DNA of 64,000 bases from Litoreibacter albidus (GTDB lineage: Bacteria; Pseudomonadota; Alphaproteobacteria; Rhodobacterales; Rhodobacteraceae): contig NZ_FNOI01000007.1 in NCBI RefSeq assembly GCF_900107015.1, forward strand, positions 62,001 through 126,000, given 5' to 3'. The notes beneath the pieces are model-generated. The model did no database searches, was not told the DNA's origin, and saw nothing but the letters and a program-made list of their open reading frames with translations. How positions within the stretch are numbered: the stretch's first letter is position 1; every line of letters begins with the position of its first letter. A program made the position numbers and the translations under genes. This document shows, one piece after another, positions 1 to 7,979 of this stretch.

Positions 1-2446
1 CCACGCCGGGGGAGAGGTTGGATTGCACGGACACCGCTAAAGAGCCCGCCTGCCGCGTGATCGTTGACTGGCTGACCACTGGGGTCAGGGTCGCCGCGGC
101 GGAGAGCGGGATGTATGCGCCACTTGGCAAGCGTAAGAAAATGGCCTCAAGATCGGACGGGTCATTGATTGGTGGCCCACCGGGGATCACGCGCACGTCG
201 GTTTCAGTATCGTTGTTGAACACGCTGACGGCGACACGACCTTGGGTCATGGCACTTATTGTCTGGGTAATCTCCGCCTCGCTAAGGCCGAAGACGCTGG
301 ACATCTCTTCGTCAACGCGGACTTCATACTGTGACTGAACACTATCGCCTGAGAGCTGCGGATTGGTGAACATATCGTCGCGGGCCATGGCTGCGACGAG
401 CGCGTCGGCCGCGTCGGTCATGGCGTCGACGTTGGTGCCGGTTACGGCAAATTGCAGGCCCCGACCGGCACCCCGAATGTTGAGGCTGTTGGTGGAGCGC
501 GCCGCGACTTGCACACCGGGCACCGTGTTTAGTTGCGCGCTGATGTCGGCGATGATGTCTTGCTGCGATCTGTCTCGGGTGCTCCAGTCCGGAAGGCGCA
601 CGATGATGAACGCGCTGGTCCCGCCGCCGACGCCGATGATGCTTTGCACGGCGCTGATCTCGTTGCTTTCGCGGAAAGGGGTTAGGATTTCTTCGATCTG
701 TGCGACTTGCGTGTCGAGGTAGTCGACGGTCGTATCTGGCGCGCCGCGTGCTTGTATCAAGAAGAACCCGCGGTCCTCTGTCGGGGTGATGCTGGATGAT
801 AACGTGTTTGCGGCACCGGCGGCGATGATCGCAAACCCTATGCCGATGGCCAGCACCACAAGAGGCGCGCGGATGGCTTGATCCATGACCCAGTCAAACC
901 CGCGCGCGAGCTTGCTTGGGGCGCTGGGGGATGCCTCATGCGTCACCTTGCCTTTGCCTGGATCAAGGAAGGCAGCCAAAACGGGCGCCAAGGTCAGCGC
1001 GGCGATGGAGGACAGCGTGACCGCGAAGGCCAGAACGAAACCAAACTCACTGAACACGCCACCAGCCTGCCCCGGCAGGAAGGAGATAGGGATGAAGACC
1101 GCTGCCAGTGTTGCGGTGGTCGAGATTACGGCAAAGAACACCTCATTGGTGCCGGAGGCGGCTGCTGCATACGCGCCCAGCCCCTGTTTGCGTTTGCGCA
1201 CGATGTTTTCGACCACGACAATTGCGTCGTCCACGACCATCCCCGTGGCCAACACCAGCGCCAGCAAACTGATCGTATTGACCGAAAATCCCGTGATCCA
1301 GATTGCGGCGATAGTCCCGACAAGCGCCACTGGAATTGTGACGGCGGGAATAAAGGTGGCGCTGGGAGAGCGCAGAAAGGCGAAGATGACCAAGATCACG
1401 ATGGCGGTGGCCATGCCGATGGATTTCACGACCTCGCTCATCGCCCCTTCAATGAAGACACCGTCATCGGACGTGATCAACAGGTCTATGCCGTCGGGCA
1501 ACCCCGCTTGAAGCTCCGTGACTGCGGCGCGCACATCCTTCGATATCTCAAGCGTGTTGCCCGCAGATTGGCGGCTGATGTCGATTCCGATTGCTGTCTG
1601 CCCGTTCACGCGCGAACTGACGTCGGAATCCTCGGGCACCAACTGAACGAACGCAACGTCCGCCACACGGGTTTGCGCATTGATGGATATCTGGCCGATG
1701 CTTTGGGCGGTCACTTCGGCATTGCCCACCCGCAGAGCCAAGGTCTGGGATGTGCTCTCTAGCGACCCAAGCGGAGTGTCGTCGCGCAGATCGTTCAAGG
1801 CATCGGTGACGTCGAACACGGTCAAGCCACGGCTTAGCAACGATGGGATATTCAACGTAACGCGGAATTCGTTGGCGCGGTTGCCGCGCACCGTGACCTC
1901 GGAAATGCCGTCAATCAGGGAGAGCCGGTCGTAGATCGCCCCCTCCGCCAATGCGGTCATTTCGTCGAGTGTCGCATCCCCCATAATAGCGAGGCGAATG
2001 ATGGCGTCGGCGTTGCTGTCACTTTTTGACACGCTTGGGTCGTCTTCAAGATCGTCAGGCAATTGCCGCATTGTGGCGGCTACGATCTCCCGAGCCTCGT
2101 TCGCGGCGACATCGATGTCTGTGCCCTCGGACAGGTCGATGGTGATGCGGCTGGAGCCGGTACTGGAAGAGGATTCAATATAGGACAGCCCCTCAAGCGC
2201 GTTTAACGCGTCCTCTAAAACCTGCGTTATTTCCTGATCTACGGTTGAGGGCACGGCGCCCTCATAGGTTGTGCGCACTGAAATAACCGGCTGATCAACA
2301 TTCGGCATTTCACGCACGTCAACGGAGTTCAGCGCCGCCAACCCTGCGATGAGGATGAGCAGGTTAATCACGATGCCAAAAATAGGGCGGGCGACGAAGA
2401 GGTCGGCCATGCCCCTGACGGCGCGTTTCAGGGCTGGCGCGCTCAT
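1..2446 (-). CDS. RND-family efflux transporter (partial, C-terminus outside window)
   Basis: Inner-membrane proton-driven efflux pump of the AcrB/HAE1 type. About 815 codons are present and reading stays open to the left edge; the family is about 1030-1050 aa, so roughly the last 220 residues are missing. The N-terminus shows the usual cytoplasmic helix followed by a first membrane helix (FGIVINLLILIAGL), a porter domain, then a central membrane bundle with GMVVDDAIVVVENIVR, the charged TM4 stretch that carries the proton-relay Asp pair. The start ATG overlaps the stop of the upstream membrane-fusion gene (ATGA), so the two are co-translated. The exported substrate cannot be read from the sequence. 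No TolC-like outer-membrane gene is seen nearby. Confidence 0.93.
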   Translation of the reverse strand, partial: MSAPALKRAVRGMADLFVARPIFGIVINLLILIAGLAALNSVDVREMPNVDQPVISVRTTYEGAVPSTVDQEITQVLEDALNALEGLSYIESSSSTGSSRITIDLSEGTDIDVAANEAREIVAATMRQLPDDLEDDPSVSKSDSNADAIIRLAIMGDATLDEMTALAEGAIYDRLSLIDGISEVTVRGNRANEFRVTLNIPSLLSRGLTVFDVTDALNDLRDDTPLGSLESTSQTLALRVGNAEVTAQSIGQISINAQTRVADVAFVQLVPEDSDVSSRVNGQTAIGIDISRQSAGNTLEISKDVRAAVTELQAGLPDGIDLLITSDDGVFIEGAMSEVVKSIGMATAIVILVIFAFLRSPSATFIPAVTIPVALVGTIAAIWITGFSVNTISLLALVLATGMVVDDAIVVVENIVRKRKQGLGAYAAAASGTNEVFFAVISTTATLAAVFIPISFLPGQAGGVFSEFGFVLAFAVTLSSIAALTLAPVLAAFLDPGKGKVTHEASPSAPSKLARGFDWVMDQAIRAPLVVLAIGIGFAIIAAGAANTLSSSITPTEDRGFFLIQARGAPDTTVDYLDTQVAQIEEILTPFRESNEISAVQSIIGVGGGTSAFIIVRLPDWSTRDRSQQDIIADISAQLNTVPGVQVAARSTNSLNIRGAGRGLQFAVTGTNVDAMTDAADALVAAMARDDMFTNPQLSGDSVQSQYEVRVDEEMSSVFGLSEAEITQTISAMTQGRVAVSVFNNDTETDVRVIPGGPPINDPSDLEAIFLRLPSGAYIPLSAAATLTPVVSQSTITRQAGSLAVSVQSNLSPGV

Positions 2447-3630
2447 GTCGGTTGCTCGCTGGATGGGGGGGCGGAGGGTCGGGCCGGTGCATTCACCCGT
2501 TCCGCTTGCGGAACTTGTTCTTCGGCGGCGTGGTCACCCACATCCATGATTTTCGCCCCCGCGCGCATTTTTTGCGCCCCCTCGGTGACGACCATCGTTC
2601 CGGCGGGTACATCTACGTCGAGCCACACAAGGTCATTGCGGCGGTGCACAATGGTGATGGGTTGTTGGACGGCAGTGCCGTCCTGCGCAACCCAGATGCG
2701 GGCCCCGTCACGCGACCAAGTTACCGCTGTCGAGGGCAGGGCCGCCATGGGCGCGGTTTGGTCAATCAGGCGAACGGAGAAGGTCATGCCAGGCCATAGA
2801 TCGCCGTCCGCGTTTTCAACGCGGGCTTCGACGCTAACACTGCGGGTGGTGGGGTCGATGCGACTGTCAAAAGACGTGATGTGCCCGGTGAATACCCGGC
2901 CCGTAAGTGACGGTGTCCCCAGCAAAACCTCGCGCCCCTTGGCAAGCAGCGCGATGGAGCGTTCGGGCAATTCAAAATCAACGATCAGAGCATCTGCGTT
3001 ATCAATCGTGACGATGGCCATGCCTGCGCCCAGTGTGTCGCCAACGTTGAGGTCACTCAAGCCCAAGGTGCCCGAGATGGGTGCCAGAACCGTGCGGTCA
3101 TCGAGCGCAAGTTGCGCAAGGCCTACGTTCACCTCTGCCAGTTGTTGGGCCAAACGTGCATCTGAAATCGCAACGTCGGATACCGTGGCGTTACCTGTCG
3201 CGCGAAGGCGTTCGTAGCGGGAAACCGCGTCGCGAGCTTGTGCCAGCTCTCCTTCGGCTTTTTCCAGATTGAGGCGCTCTACACGGTCGTCAAGTTGCAC
3301 CAAGCTATCGCCCTGAGATACCTGCGTGTTCGGTGTGAGGTTCAGCGCCGTGATTTTGCCGGACACATCTGACGTTACCGTCGCGCTTTGCAGGGCTTTA
3401 GCGCTGCCGACGGCGTGCAAGGTGTCCCCATACGGCATCAAAGTGAGCGGGGTGAGAACGACGGAGGTGGCACCGCCACCGCGCCGCCCAGCAGGTCTGG
3501 TGTTGCTCGCCGCGGGGGTTTCCGTTTCGGCCCCGATAAAGGGCGACACAGACGCCGGAACACCGAACGACCAAATATACGCGCCAGCAACAAAGGCTGC
3601 TGAAGCGATAAGCACCAAAGGTTTCTTCAT
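2443..3630 (-). CDS. RND efflux periplasmic adaptor (membrane-fusion) subunit
   Basis: Adaptor of the RND pump encoded just downstream (395 aa). An N-terminal hydrophobic segment after MKKP acts as signal or anchor. It is followed by a lipoyl/barrel-sandwich half (VTSDVSGKITALNLTPNTQVSQGDSL), a coiled-coil hairpin (residues about 120-170), the second lipoyl half (TVLAPISGTLGLSDLNVGDTL) and a beta-barrel. The C-terminus is rich in Pro, Ala and Glu. I chose the ATG at 3630 because the signal-like segment begins there; an in-frame GTG at 3678 would add 16 residues of no recognisable function. The stop overlaps the transporter start by 4 bp. Confidence 0.92.
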   Translation of the reverse strand: MKKPLVLIASAAFVAGAYIWSFGVPASVSPFIGAETETPAASNTRPAGRRGGGATSVVLTPLTLMPYGDTLHAVGSAKALQSATVTSDVSGKITALNLTPNTQVSQGDSLVQLDDRVERLNLEKAEGELAQARDAVSRYERLRATGNATVSDVAISDARLAQQLAEVNVGLAQLALDDRTVLAPISGTLGLSDLNVGDTLGAGMAIVTIDNADALIVDFELPERSIALLAKGREVLLGTPSLTGRVFTGHITSFDSRIDPTTRSVSVEARVENADGDLWPGMTFSVRLIDQTAPMAALPSTAVTWSRDGARIWVAQDGTAVQQPITIVHRRNDLVWLDVDVPAGTMVVTEGAQKMRAGAKIMDVGDHAAEEQVPQAERVNAPARPSAPPSSEQPT

Positions 3631-3731
3631 TCTCAACGTATCCCGCGACTGTTCGGGGGATTGAACGTTGCGGCCCACCGTTTCCGTCGCACTAAATGAA
3701 ATTAATTTTCAACCAAGGTGGATTTTTGTTC

Positions 3732-4229
3732 TCACGAGTACGCGCCACCTGAATAGGTAAGCTCGTAGCTGTGGCTGTAGAGTTCAAACACGATTCCGAA
3801 GGGGTCCTCGACGTAGACCATGCGGTAAGGTTTTTCGTCGGGGAAGTAAGTGCGCACCGGCATACGTTGTTTGCCACCGGCGGCGACGATTTTCTCCAGC
3901 AGGTCCTCTAGGTTCGGGTCTTGGATGGCGAAGTGGAACATCCCGTGTTGCTTGAAGTTCAGGTTGTTATCTGGGGCATGGTTGCCTTCCATTTCGAATA
4001 GCTCGATTCCGATGCGATCAGCGGTGGCGAGGTGCGCAATACGCAACTGGCTCCAACCAGGTCCGAAAACGTCAGTACACATTTGCCCGATGTCGCTGTC
4101 GTCCTCAACAACTTCGGTGGGCTGCATGATGATGTAGAAGCCTAAAACGTCGCTGTAGAATTTGATAGCGGCGTCTAGATCGGGGACCGACAAACCGATG
4201 TGCGAGAAAGAGCGTGGTGTAGGTGTCAT
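3732..4229 (-). CDS. VOC-family (glyoxalase/dioxygenase-like) protein
   Basis: A 165-aa cytoplasmic protein of the vicinal-oxygen-chelate superfamily. It has two beta-alpha-beta-beta-beta modules, the first beginning FSHIGLSVPDLDAAIKFYSDVLGF and the second around HGMFHFAIQDP; the closing strand is DPFGIVFELYSH. Candidate metal ligands are His10, a Glu in the first module (IELFE), the His of MFHFAI and the Glu of FELYS. Whether it is a lyase, dioxygenase or binding protein cannot be decided. A good ribosome site (AGGAAA) precedes the ATG. It is divergent from a LysR-type regulator, which probably controls it through the dyad between them. Confidence 0.85.
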   Translation of the reverse strand: MTPTPRSFSHIGLSVPDLDAAIKFYSDVLGFYIIMQPTEVVEDDSDIGQMCTDVFGPGWSQLRIAHLATADRIGIELFEMEGNHAPDNNLNFKQHGMFHFAIQDPNLEDLLEKIVAAGGKQRMPVRTYFPDEKPYRMVYVEDPFGIVFELYSHSYELTYSGGAYS

Positions 4230-4290
4230 GGTGGTTTCCTTTTAAATGTGACTTGGGGCGAAAATAGCTGGAACATGTCTGGATAAAAAA

Positions 4291-4315
4291 TTATCATTTC
4301 AGATTATAATCATAA
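4291..4315. promoter_or_regulatory. Imperfect dyad between VOC gene and lysR (candidate LysR box)
   Basis: Half-sites TTATCATT (4291-4298) and AATCATAA (4308-4315) are inverted repeats with one mismatch, separated by 9 bp. A perfect 10-bp palindrome GATTATAATC lies at 4302-4311. LysR-type regulators typically bind such AT-rich T-N11-A dyads in the divergent promoter they share with a target gene. The binding role is inferred. Confidence 0.5.
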
Positions 4316-4318
4316 CTA

Positions 4319-5209
4319 TTGGTAATTTCCTTGCTGAACGCAACTTGGTTGGAAACCTTCACGACCCTGTGTGAGGTCGGTCACTTTACCCACACGGCGG
4401 AGCGGCTGGGCATGACGCAGCCAGGTGTTTCCCAGCATTTGCGCAAGCTGGAGGCGCAGGTTGGCAAGCCGTTAATCTCTCAAGAGGGCAAGTCGTTCAC
4501 TGTGACACCAGCGGGTGATGCGGTCCTATCTGTCGGTAAGGCGCGGCGGACGCAGGAACGCGCATTGCGCGACGCCATTGATCAGGACAATCCCAATGCG
4601 GGCACCGTGAGCATCGGCTGTTCGGGCAGCTTCGCGCTTTGGGCCTACCCGCGCTTGTTAGACCATATGGCGCGGGCGCCCGAGTTGGTAATCCAACTGA
4701 CCGCCGCCCCACAGGCCAGCATCGTGCGCGACGTACTAAGCGGTGATTTCGATCTGGGCGTCCTCGCGTCAAAGCCGGACCACCCGCGCTTGGACGCGAG
4801 TCCGTTGACGGCGGAGGAGTTATGCCTCGTGGTGCCAGCGGGATATGACACCGCCGACTTAAACCTGCACCAGCTTAATGAACTCGGGTTCGTGGCCCAT
4901 CCAGATGGGAATACTTATGCGGACGATCTGTTGTCGTTGAATTTCGCCGCTGACTATCAAGGGGCGGATAGCTTGCGGGTTAGAACGTTCGTCAACCAGA
5001 TCGGCCAAATTCCGGCCCCCGTTGCACGGGGGCTTGGGTACACGATCCTGCCACGGTCGGGGCTTGAGGCGTATTCCGAGCGACACAAGCTGGACATAGT
5101 GCCGCTGCGTAAGCGCAGGTTCATTGATCAATGGCTGATATCGCGGCGCGGGCGGTCCGCGTTTGCCCGTGTCGCGGCGGTGCGCGAACTGATCGAGCGT
5201 CGCAGTTAG
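4319..5209 (+). CDS. LysR-family transcriptional regulator
   Basis: A 296-aa DNA-binding regulator. The N-terminal winged helix-turn-helix is clear (WLETFTTLCEVGHFTHTAER, GMTQPGVSQHLRKLEAQVGKPL), followed by the type-2 periplasmic-binding-like effector domain from about residue 90 (VSIGCSGSF). No ATG fits the start of the HTH; TTG codons at 4319 and 4331 are both possible, and the latter would give the more usual short N-terminus. It lies divergent to the VOC gene and about 200 bp upstream of creatinase, so either may be its target. The effector is unknown. Confidence 0.9.
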   Translation: MVISLLNATWLETFTTLCEVGHFTHTAERLGMTQPGVSQHLRKLEAQVGKPLISQEGKSFTVTPAGDAVLSVGKARRTQERALRDAIDQDNPNAGTVSIGCSGSFALWAYPRLLDHMARAPELVIQLTAAPQASIVRDVLSGDFDLGVLASKPDHPRLDASPLTAEELCLVVPAGYDTADLNLHQLNELGFVAHPDGNTYADDLLSLNFAADYQGADSLRVRTFVNQIGQIPAPVARGLGYTILPRSGLEAYSERHKLDIVPLRKRRFIDQWLISRRGRSAFARVAAVRELIERRS

Positions 5210-5354
5210 TCTGGGGCGTTGAAGACGCTTGCCAGAATGGTGGATGTTCGGGCATGTAGAAGTATGGGTGGGCGATGGCGTCGCCAGCAATACTTTGCAA
5301 ACCTGACTATCATCTTCCTGAACGCCGGGACTTTTCTTTGCCGTTTGCACGGCT

Positions 5355-5409
5355 GGGGGAGACCGGCTCCCCCGCTGCGCAACGGCTTACCCCAGAAGGA
5401 GCCATTGCG
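5355..5409 (+). promoter_or_regulatory. Two hairpins in the creatinase 5' leader, one spanning the ribosome site
   Basis: A perfect 7-bp hairpin (GGGGGAG, loop ACCGG, CTCCCCC) lies at 5355-5373. A second stem pairs CGCAACGGC (5378-5386) with GCCATTGCG (5401-5409) with one mismatch. Its loop holds most of the ribosome site AGAAGGAG (5394-5401), and the stem ends on the base before the ATG. This geometry could limit translation initiation. It matches no riboswitch class I can name with confidence. Confidence 0.45.
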
Positions 5410-6612
5410 ATGGATCGTCCAGAATTTTACCGTTTCCACCAAGGAGAGAAGACCCTCCCCTTCGCGCTGCAAGAGTATGAGGCGCGCCTTTCGAAACTTC
5501 GCGCGGACATGCGGGCGGCGGGGGCTGATGCCTGTGTTTTCACATCAATGCATAACATCGCGTATTACTCCGGCTTCCTGTATTGCGCCTTTGGCCGCCC
5601 CTACGCGCTGGTCGTGACGGATCAGGATTGCGTCACCATGAGCGCAGGGATCGACGCGGCCCAGCCGTGGCGGCGCAGCTTCGGCGACAATATCACCTAC
5701 ACCGACTGGAAGCGGAACAATTACTGGCGCGCCATCTTGTCGGTGACGGGGACCGGAAAAGCCATCGGATATGAGGCCGATCACCTTACGTTGGCGCAGC
5801 ACACGCTTCTTGAGGACTTCCTGTCGCCAAAGGCCTTGGTGGACGTGGCCCCAATGACGATGCGCCAGCGGATGCACAAATCTGCGGCGGAGCTGTCGTT
5901 GATCCGTTCTTGCGCGCAGGTTGCGGACGTGGGCGGCTATGCCATTAAGGATGCCGTCAAGGTTGGCGTGCGTGAAATTGACGTCGCCATGGCGGGGCGC
6001 GATGCGATGGAATTGGAGATCGCCAAGCGCTTCCCCGACGCAGAATACCGCGACACTTGGGTGTGGTTCCAGTCTGGCATCAACACCGATGGCGCGCATA
6101 ATCCGGTGACGTCGCGTGCGCTGCAATCGGGCGACATCTTGAGCCTGAACGCCTTCCCGATGATCAGTGGCTACTACACCGCGTTGGAGCGGACCTTGTT
6201 CGTCGACACAGTCGACCCCGCAAGCCTTGCTGTTTGGCAGGCCAATGTGGCGGCGCATGAATACGGGATGAGCCTGTTGAAGCCGGGCGTTAGTTGCGCG
6301 CAGGTTACCGGACAAATCAATGCGTTCCTAGAGGAGCGCAATCTTCTGCAATACCGCACCTTTGGGTACGGCCATTCCTTCGGCATCCTGTCGCATTACT
6401 ACGGACGCGAAGCGGGACTGGAGTTGCGTGAGGATATCGACACCGTGTTAGAGGCCGGCATGGTGATATCGATGGAGCCGATGCTGACGATCCCCGAGGG
6501 GACGGCAGGCGCAGGCGGATATCGTGAGCATGACATCCTGATCATCACGGAAGATGGCAACGAAAATATAACGGGCTACCCCTACGGCCCAGAGTTCAAT
6601 ACTGTCGGTTAA
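5410..6612 (+). CDS. Creatinase (creatine amidinohydrolase)
   Basis: Hydrolyses creatine to sarcosine and urea. The 400-aa protein has the M24 pita-bread fold and matches Pseudomonas creatinase along its whole length. Landmarks are ITYTDWKRNNYW, GINTDGAHNPVTSRALQSGDILSLNAFPM (His230 is the likely catalytic base), YYTALERTLF, QYRTFGYGHSFGILSHYYGREAGLELREDIDTV and MVISMEPM. Creatinases lack the metal ligands of aminopeptidases but keep these substrate-binding Glu and His residues. The ATG at 5410 follows AGAAGGAG at normal spacing; upstream in-frame starts would add 45 residues absent from the family. Sarcosine demethylation would lead to glycine and the gcv operon further on, but no sarcosine oxidase is in the window. 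Confidence 0.93.
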   Translation: MDRPEFYRFHQGEKTLPFALQEYEARLSKLRADMRAAGADACVFTSMHNIAYYSGFLYCAFGRPYALVVTDQDCVTMSAGIDAAQPWRRSFGDNITYTDWKRNNYWRAILSVTGTGKAIGYEADHLTLAQHTLLEDFLSPKALVDVAPMTMRQRMHKSAAELSLIRSCAQVADVGGYAIKDAVKVGVREIDVAMAGRDAMELEIAKRFPDAEYRDTWVWFQSGINTDGAHNPVTSRALQSGDILSLNAFPMISGYYTALERTLFVDTVDPASLAVWQANVAAHEYGMSLLKPGVSCAQVTGQINAFLEERNLLQYRTFGYGHSFGILSHYYGREAGLELREDIDTVLEAGMVISMEPMLTIPEGTAGAGGYREHDILIITEDGNENITGYPYGPEFNTVG

Positions 6613-6624
6613 AGCTAGCGAAAA

Positions 6625-6649
6625 GGGGCAGTAGGCGACTACTGCTCCC
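6625..6649. terminator. Terminator between convergent creatinase and secretion operons
   Basis: GGGGCAGTAG pairs with CTACTGCTCCC around loop GCGA, with one bulged base. Read on the minus strand the stem is followed by TTTT, so it should end the type I secretion operon, and it may also stop creatinase transcripts. It overlaps the stop codon of the membrane-fusion gene. Confidence 0.7.
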
Positions 6650-7979
6650 TAAACGCGCGGTTCATGCTGTCGGTGATAGGTTTCATCAAGTACTGAAAGA
6701 ACGTCCGCGCTTCGGTCTGAATCATGATCTCTGCGGGCATGCCCGGCGTGGGGGAGAAGCCCCTAACGCGGTCCAGCTGTTCTGGCGACACGGATACGCG
6801 GGCGATGTACACCTCCTGCGGCATCTCTTGGCGGCGGTCGAGGATGGCATCGGCAGAGACATAAAATACCTGACCCTCGAGTATTGGCGTCGTGCGTGCG
6901 TTCAACCCTGTGAGGCGAACGGTGGCCATTTGCCCTTGCTGAACGACGTCGACTTCGGTGCGCGGCACGCTGGCCTCAATGATCAGCGGCTCGCCCGATG
7001 GCAAAATCTCCGCAATGGGCTTACCGCTCTCAATAACGCCGCCGGCGGTGTGATAATGCAGCGTGACAACGGTGCCAGACACCGGCGCTAACACCTCCGA
7101 GCGCCGCAGTATGTTCTCCGCGCGGCGGGCCTGCTCGCTGACGCTTTCCAGTTCTGATTGCACAAGTTGCAACTCATCTAGCGCGGCACTTTGCCGTTCG
7201 CTGATGGTCTGGGCGATCTGGGCCTCGTAGCGCTTGGTCACCTCGGTTATCTCGCTGATCTCCGCAGTGAGACGCCCGACCTGACCTTGGGCTTCTGCGA
7301 TAGCACGCCGGAGCGCGTTGACCTCCGTGCGCCGGATCAGGCCACGATCCAGCAGTTCCTGCTTGCTCTCTAAATCCTCATGAAGAATTTCAAGCTGGGT
7401 GCGGGTTGCGTCAAGCTGGTAGCCGTAGCCGGAGGAGCGAACGGTCAAGGCTTCGATGCTTTGTTCAAGTAGCACGATATCGTTTTTTAGTTGGCGGGCG
7501 GCGGCGTCGAACGTCACTTTCTGGCTGTCCAGCATGGACGCAATGCTGAAATCAGACCGTAGGGTTTCGATGTGTGGCGGGAACACAAGTCGCTCCGCGC
7601 CGCTGTGCTCCGCAAGAATGCGTACCTCCATCGCCTCTAGGCGGATCTGCCGTAGGAAGAGTTCGCGTTCCGTCGCTAAGGCAGCGGTTTCGTCCAGTAG
7701 CAGGATTGGCTGGCCGGCGGTGACGGTGTCGCCTTCCTCAATAAGGATTGAGTTAATGATGCCGCCCTCAAGGTGCTGCACAATCTTGTTGCGGCCTGTC
7801 GCTACAAAGCTGCCTTGCGCGATAACGGCGGCCGCCAACGGGGCCCGTAAGGCCCACGCACCGAAACCACCAAAAGACAGGACGAACAGAAGTAGCCCGA
7901 AGATCATGTGCTTGCTGACGGACCGCGGGACGTCGTCATACCATTCGGCGGGGGCTGTGTGGAGGGTGACATTAGACAT
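6639..7979 (-). CDS. Type I secretion membrane-fusion protein (HlyD/PrtE family)
   Basis: Periplasm-spanning adaptor linking the inner-membrane ABC exporter to an outer-membrane channel (446 aa). It has a short cytoplasmic N-terminus, one membrane helix (MIFGLLLFVLSFGGFGAWAL), a first lipoyl-like strand set (GTVTAGQPILLLDE region), a long coiled coil (about residues 110-290), then VLAPVSGTVVTLHYHTAGGVIESGKPIAEILP and a C-terminal beta-barrel. The ATG at 7979 overlaps the last 8 bp of the upstream ABC gene, so the two are coupled. An in-frame extension to 8102 merely reads the ABC gene out of frame. No TolC homologue is present in the window, so the channel must be encoded elsewhere. Confidence 0.92.
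   Translation of the reverse strand: MSNVTLHTAPAEWYDDVPRSVSKHMIFGLLLFVLSFGGFGAWALRAPLAAAVIAQGSFVATGRNKIVQHLEGGIINSILIEEGDTVTAGQPILLLDETAALATERELFLRQIRLEAMEVRILAEHSGAERLVFPPHIETLRSDFSIASMLDSQKVTFDAAARQLKNDIVLLEQSIEALTVRSSGYGYQLDATRTQLEILHEDLESKQELLDRGLIRRTEVNALRRAIAEAQGQVGRLTAEISEITEVTKRYEAQIAQTISERQSAALDELQLVQSELESVSEQARRAENILRRSEVLAPVSGTVVTLHYHTAGGVIESGKPIAEILPSGEPLIIEASVPRTEVDVVQQGQMATVRLTGLNARTTPILEGQVFYVSADAILDRRQEMPQEVYIARVSVSPEQLDRVRGFSPTPGMPAEIMIQTEARTFFQYLMKPITDSMNRAFREQ

Noticed and set aside
5378-5409. Possible SAM/SAH riboswitch before creatinase because of CAACGGCTT and GGAGC
   Set aside because: The closing stem expected for that class is missing and the pseudoknot pairing is weak; a simple hairpin explains the sequence better.
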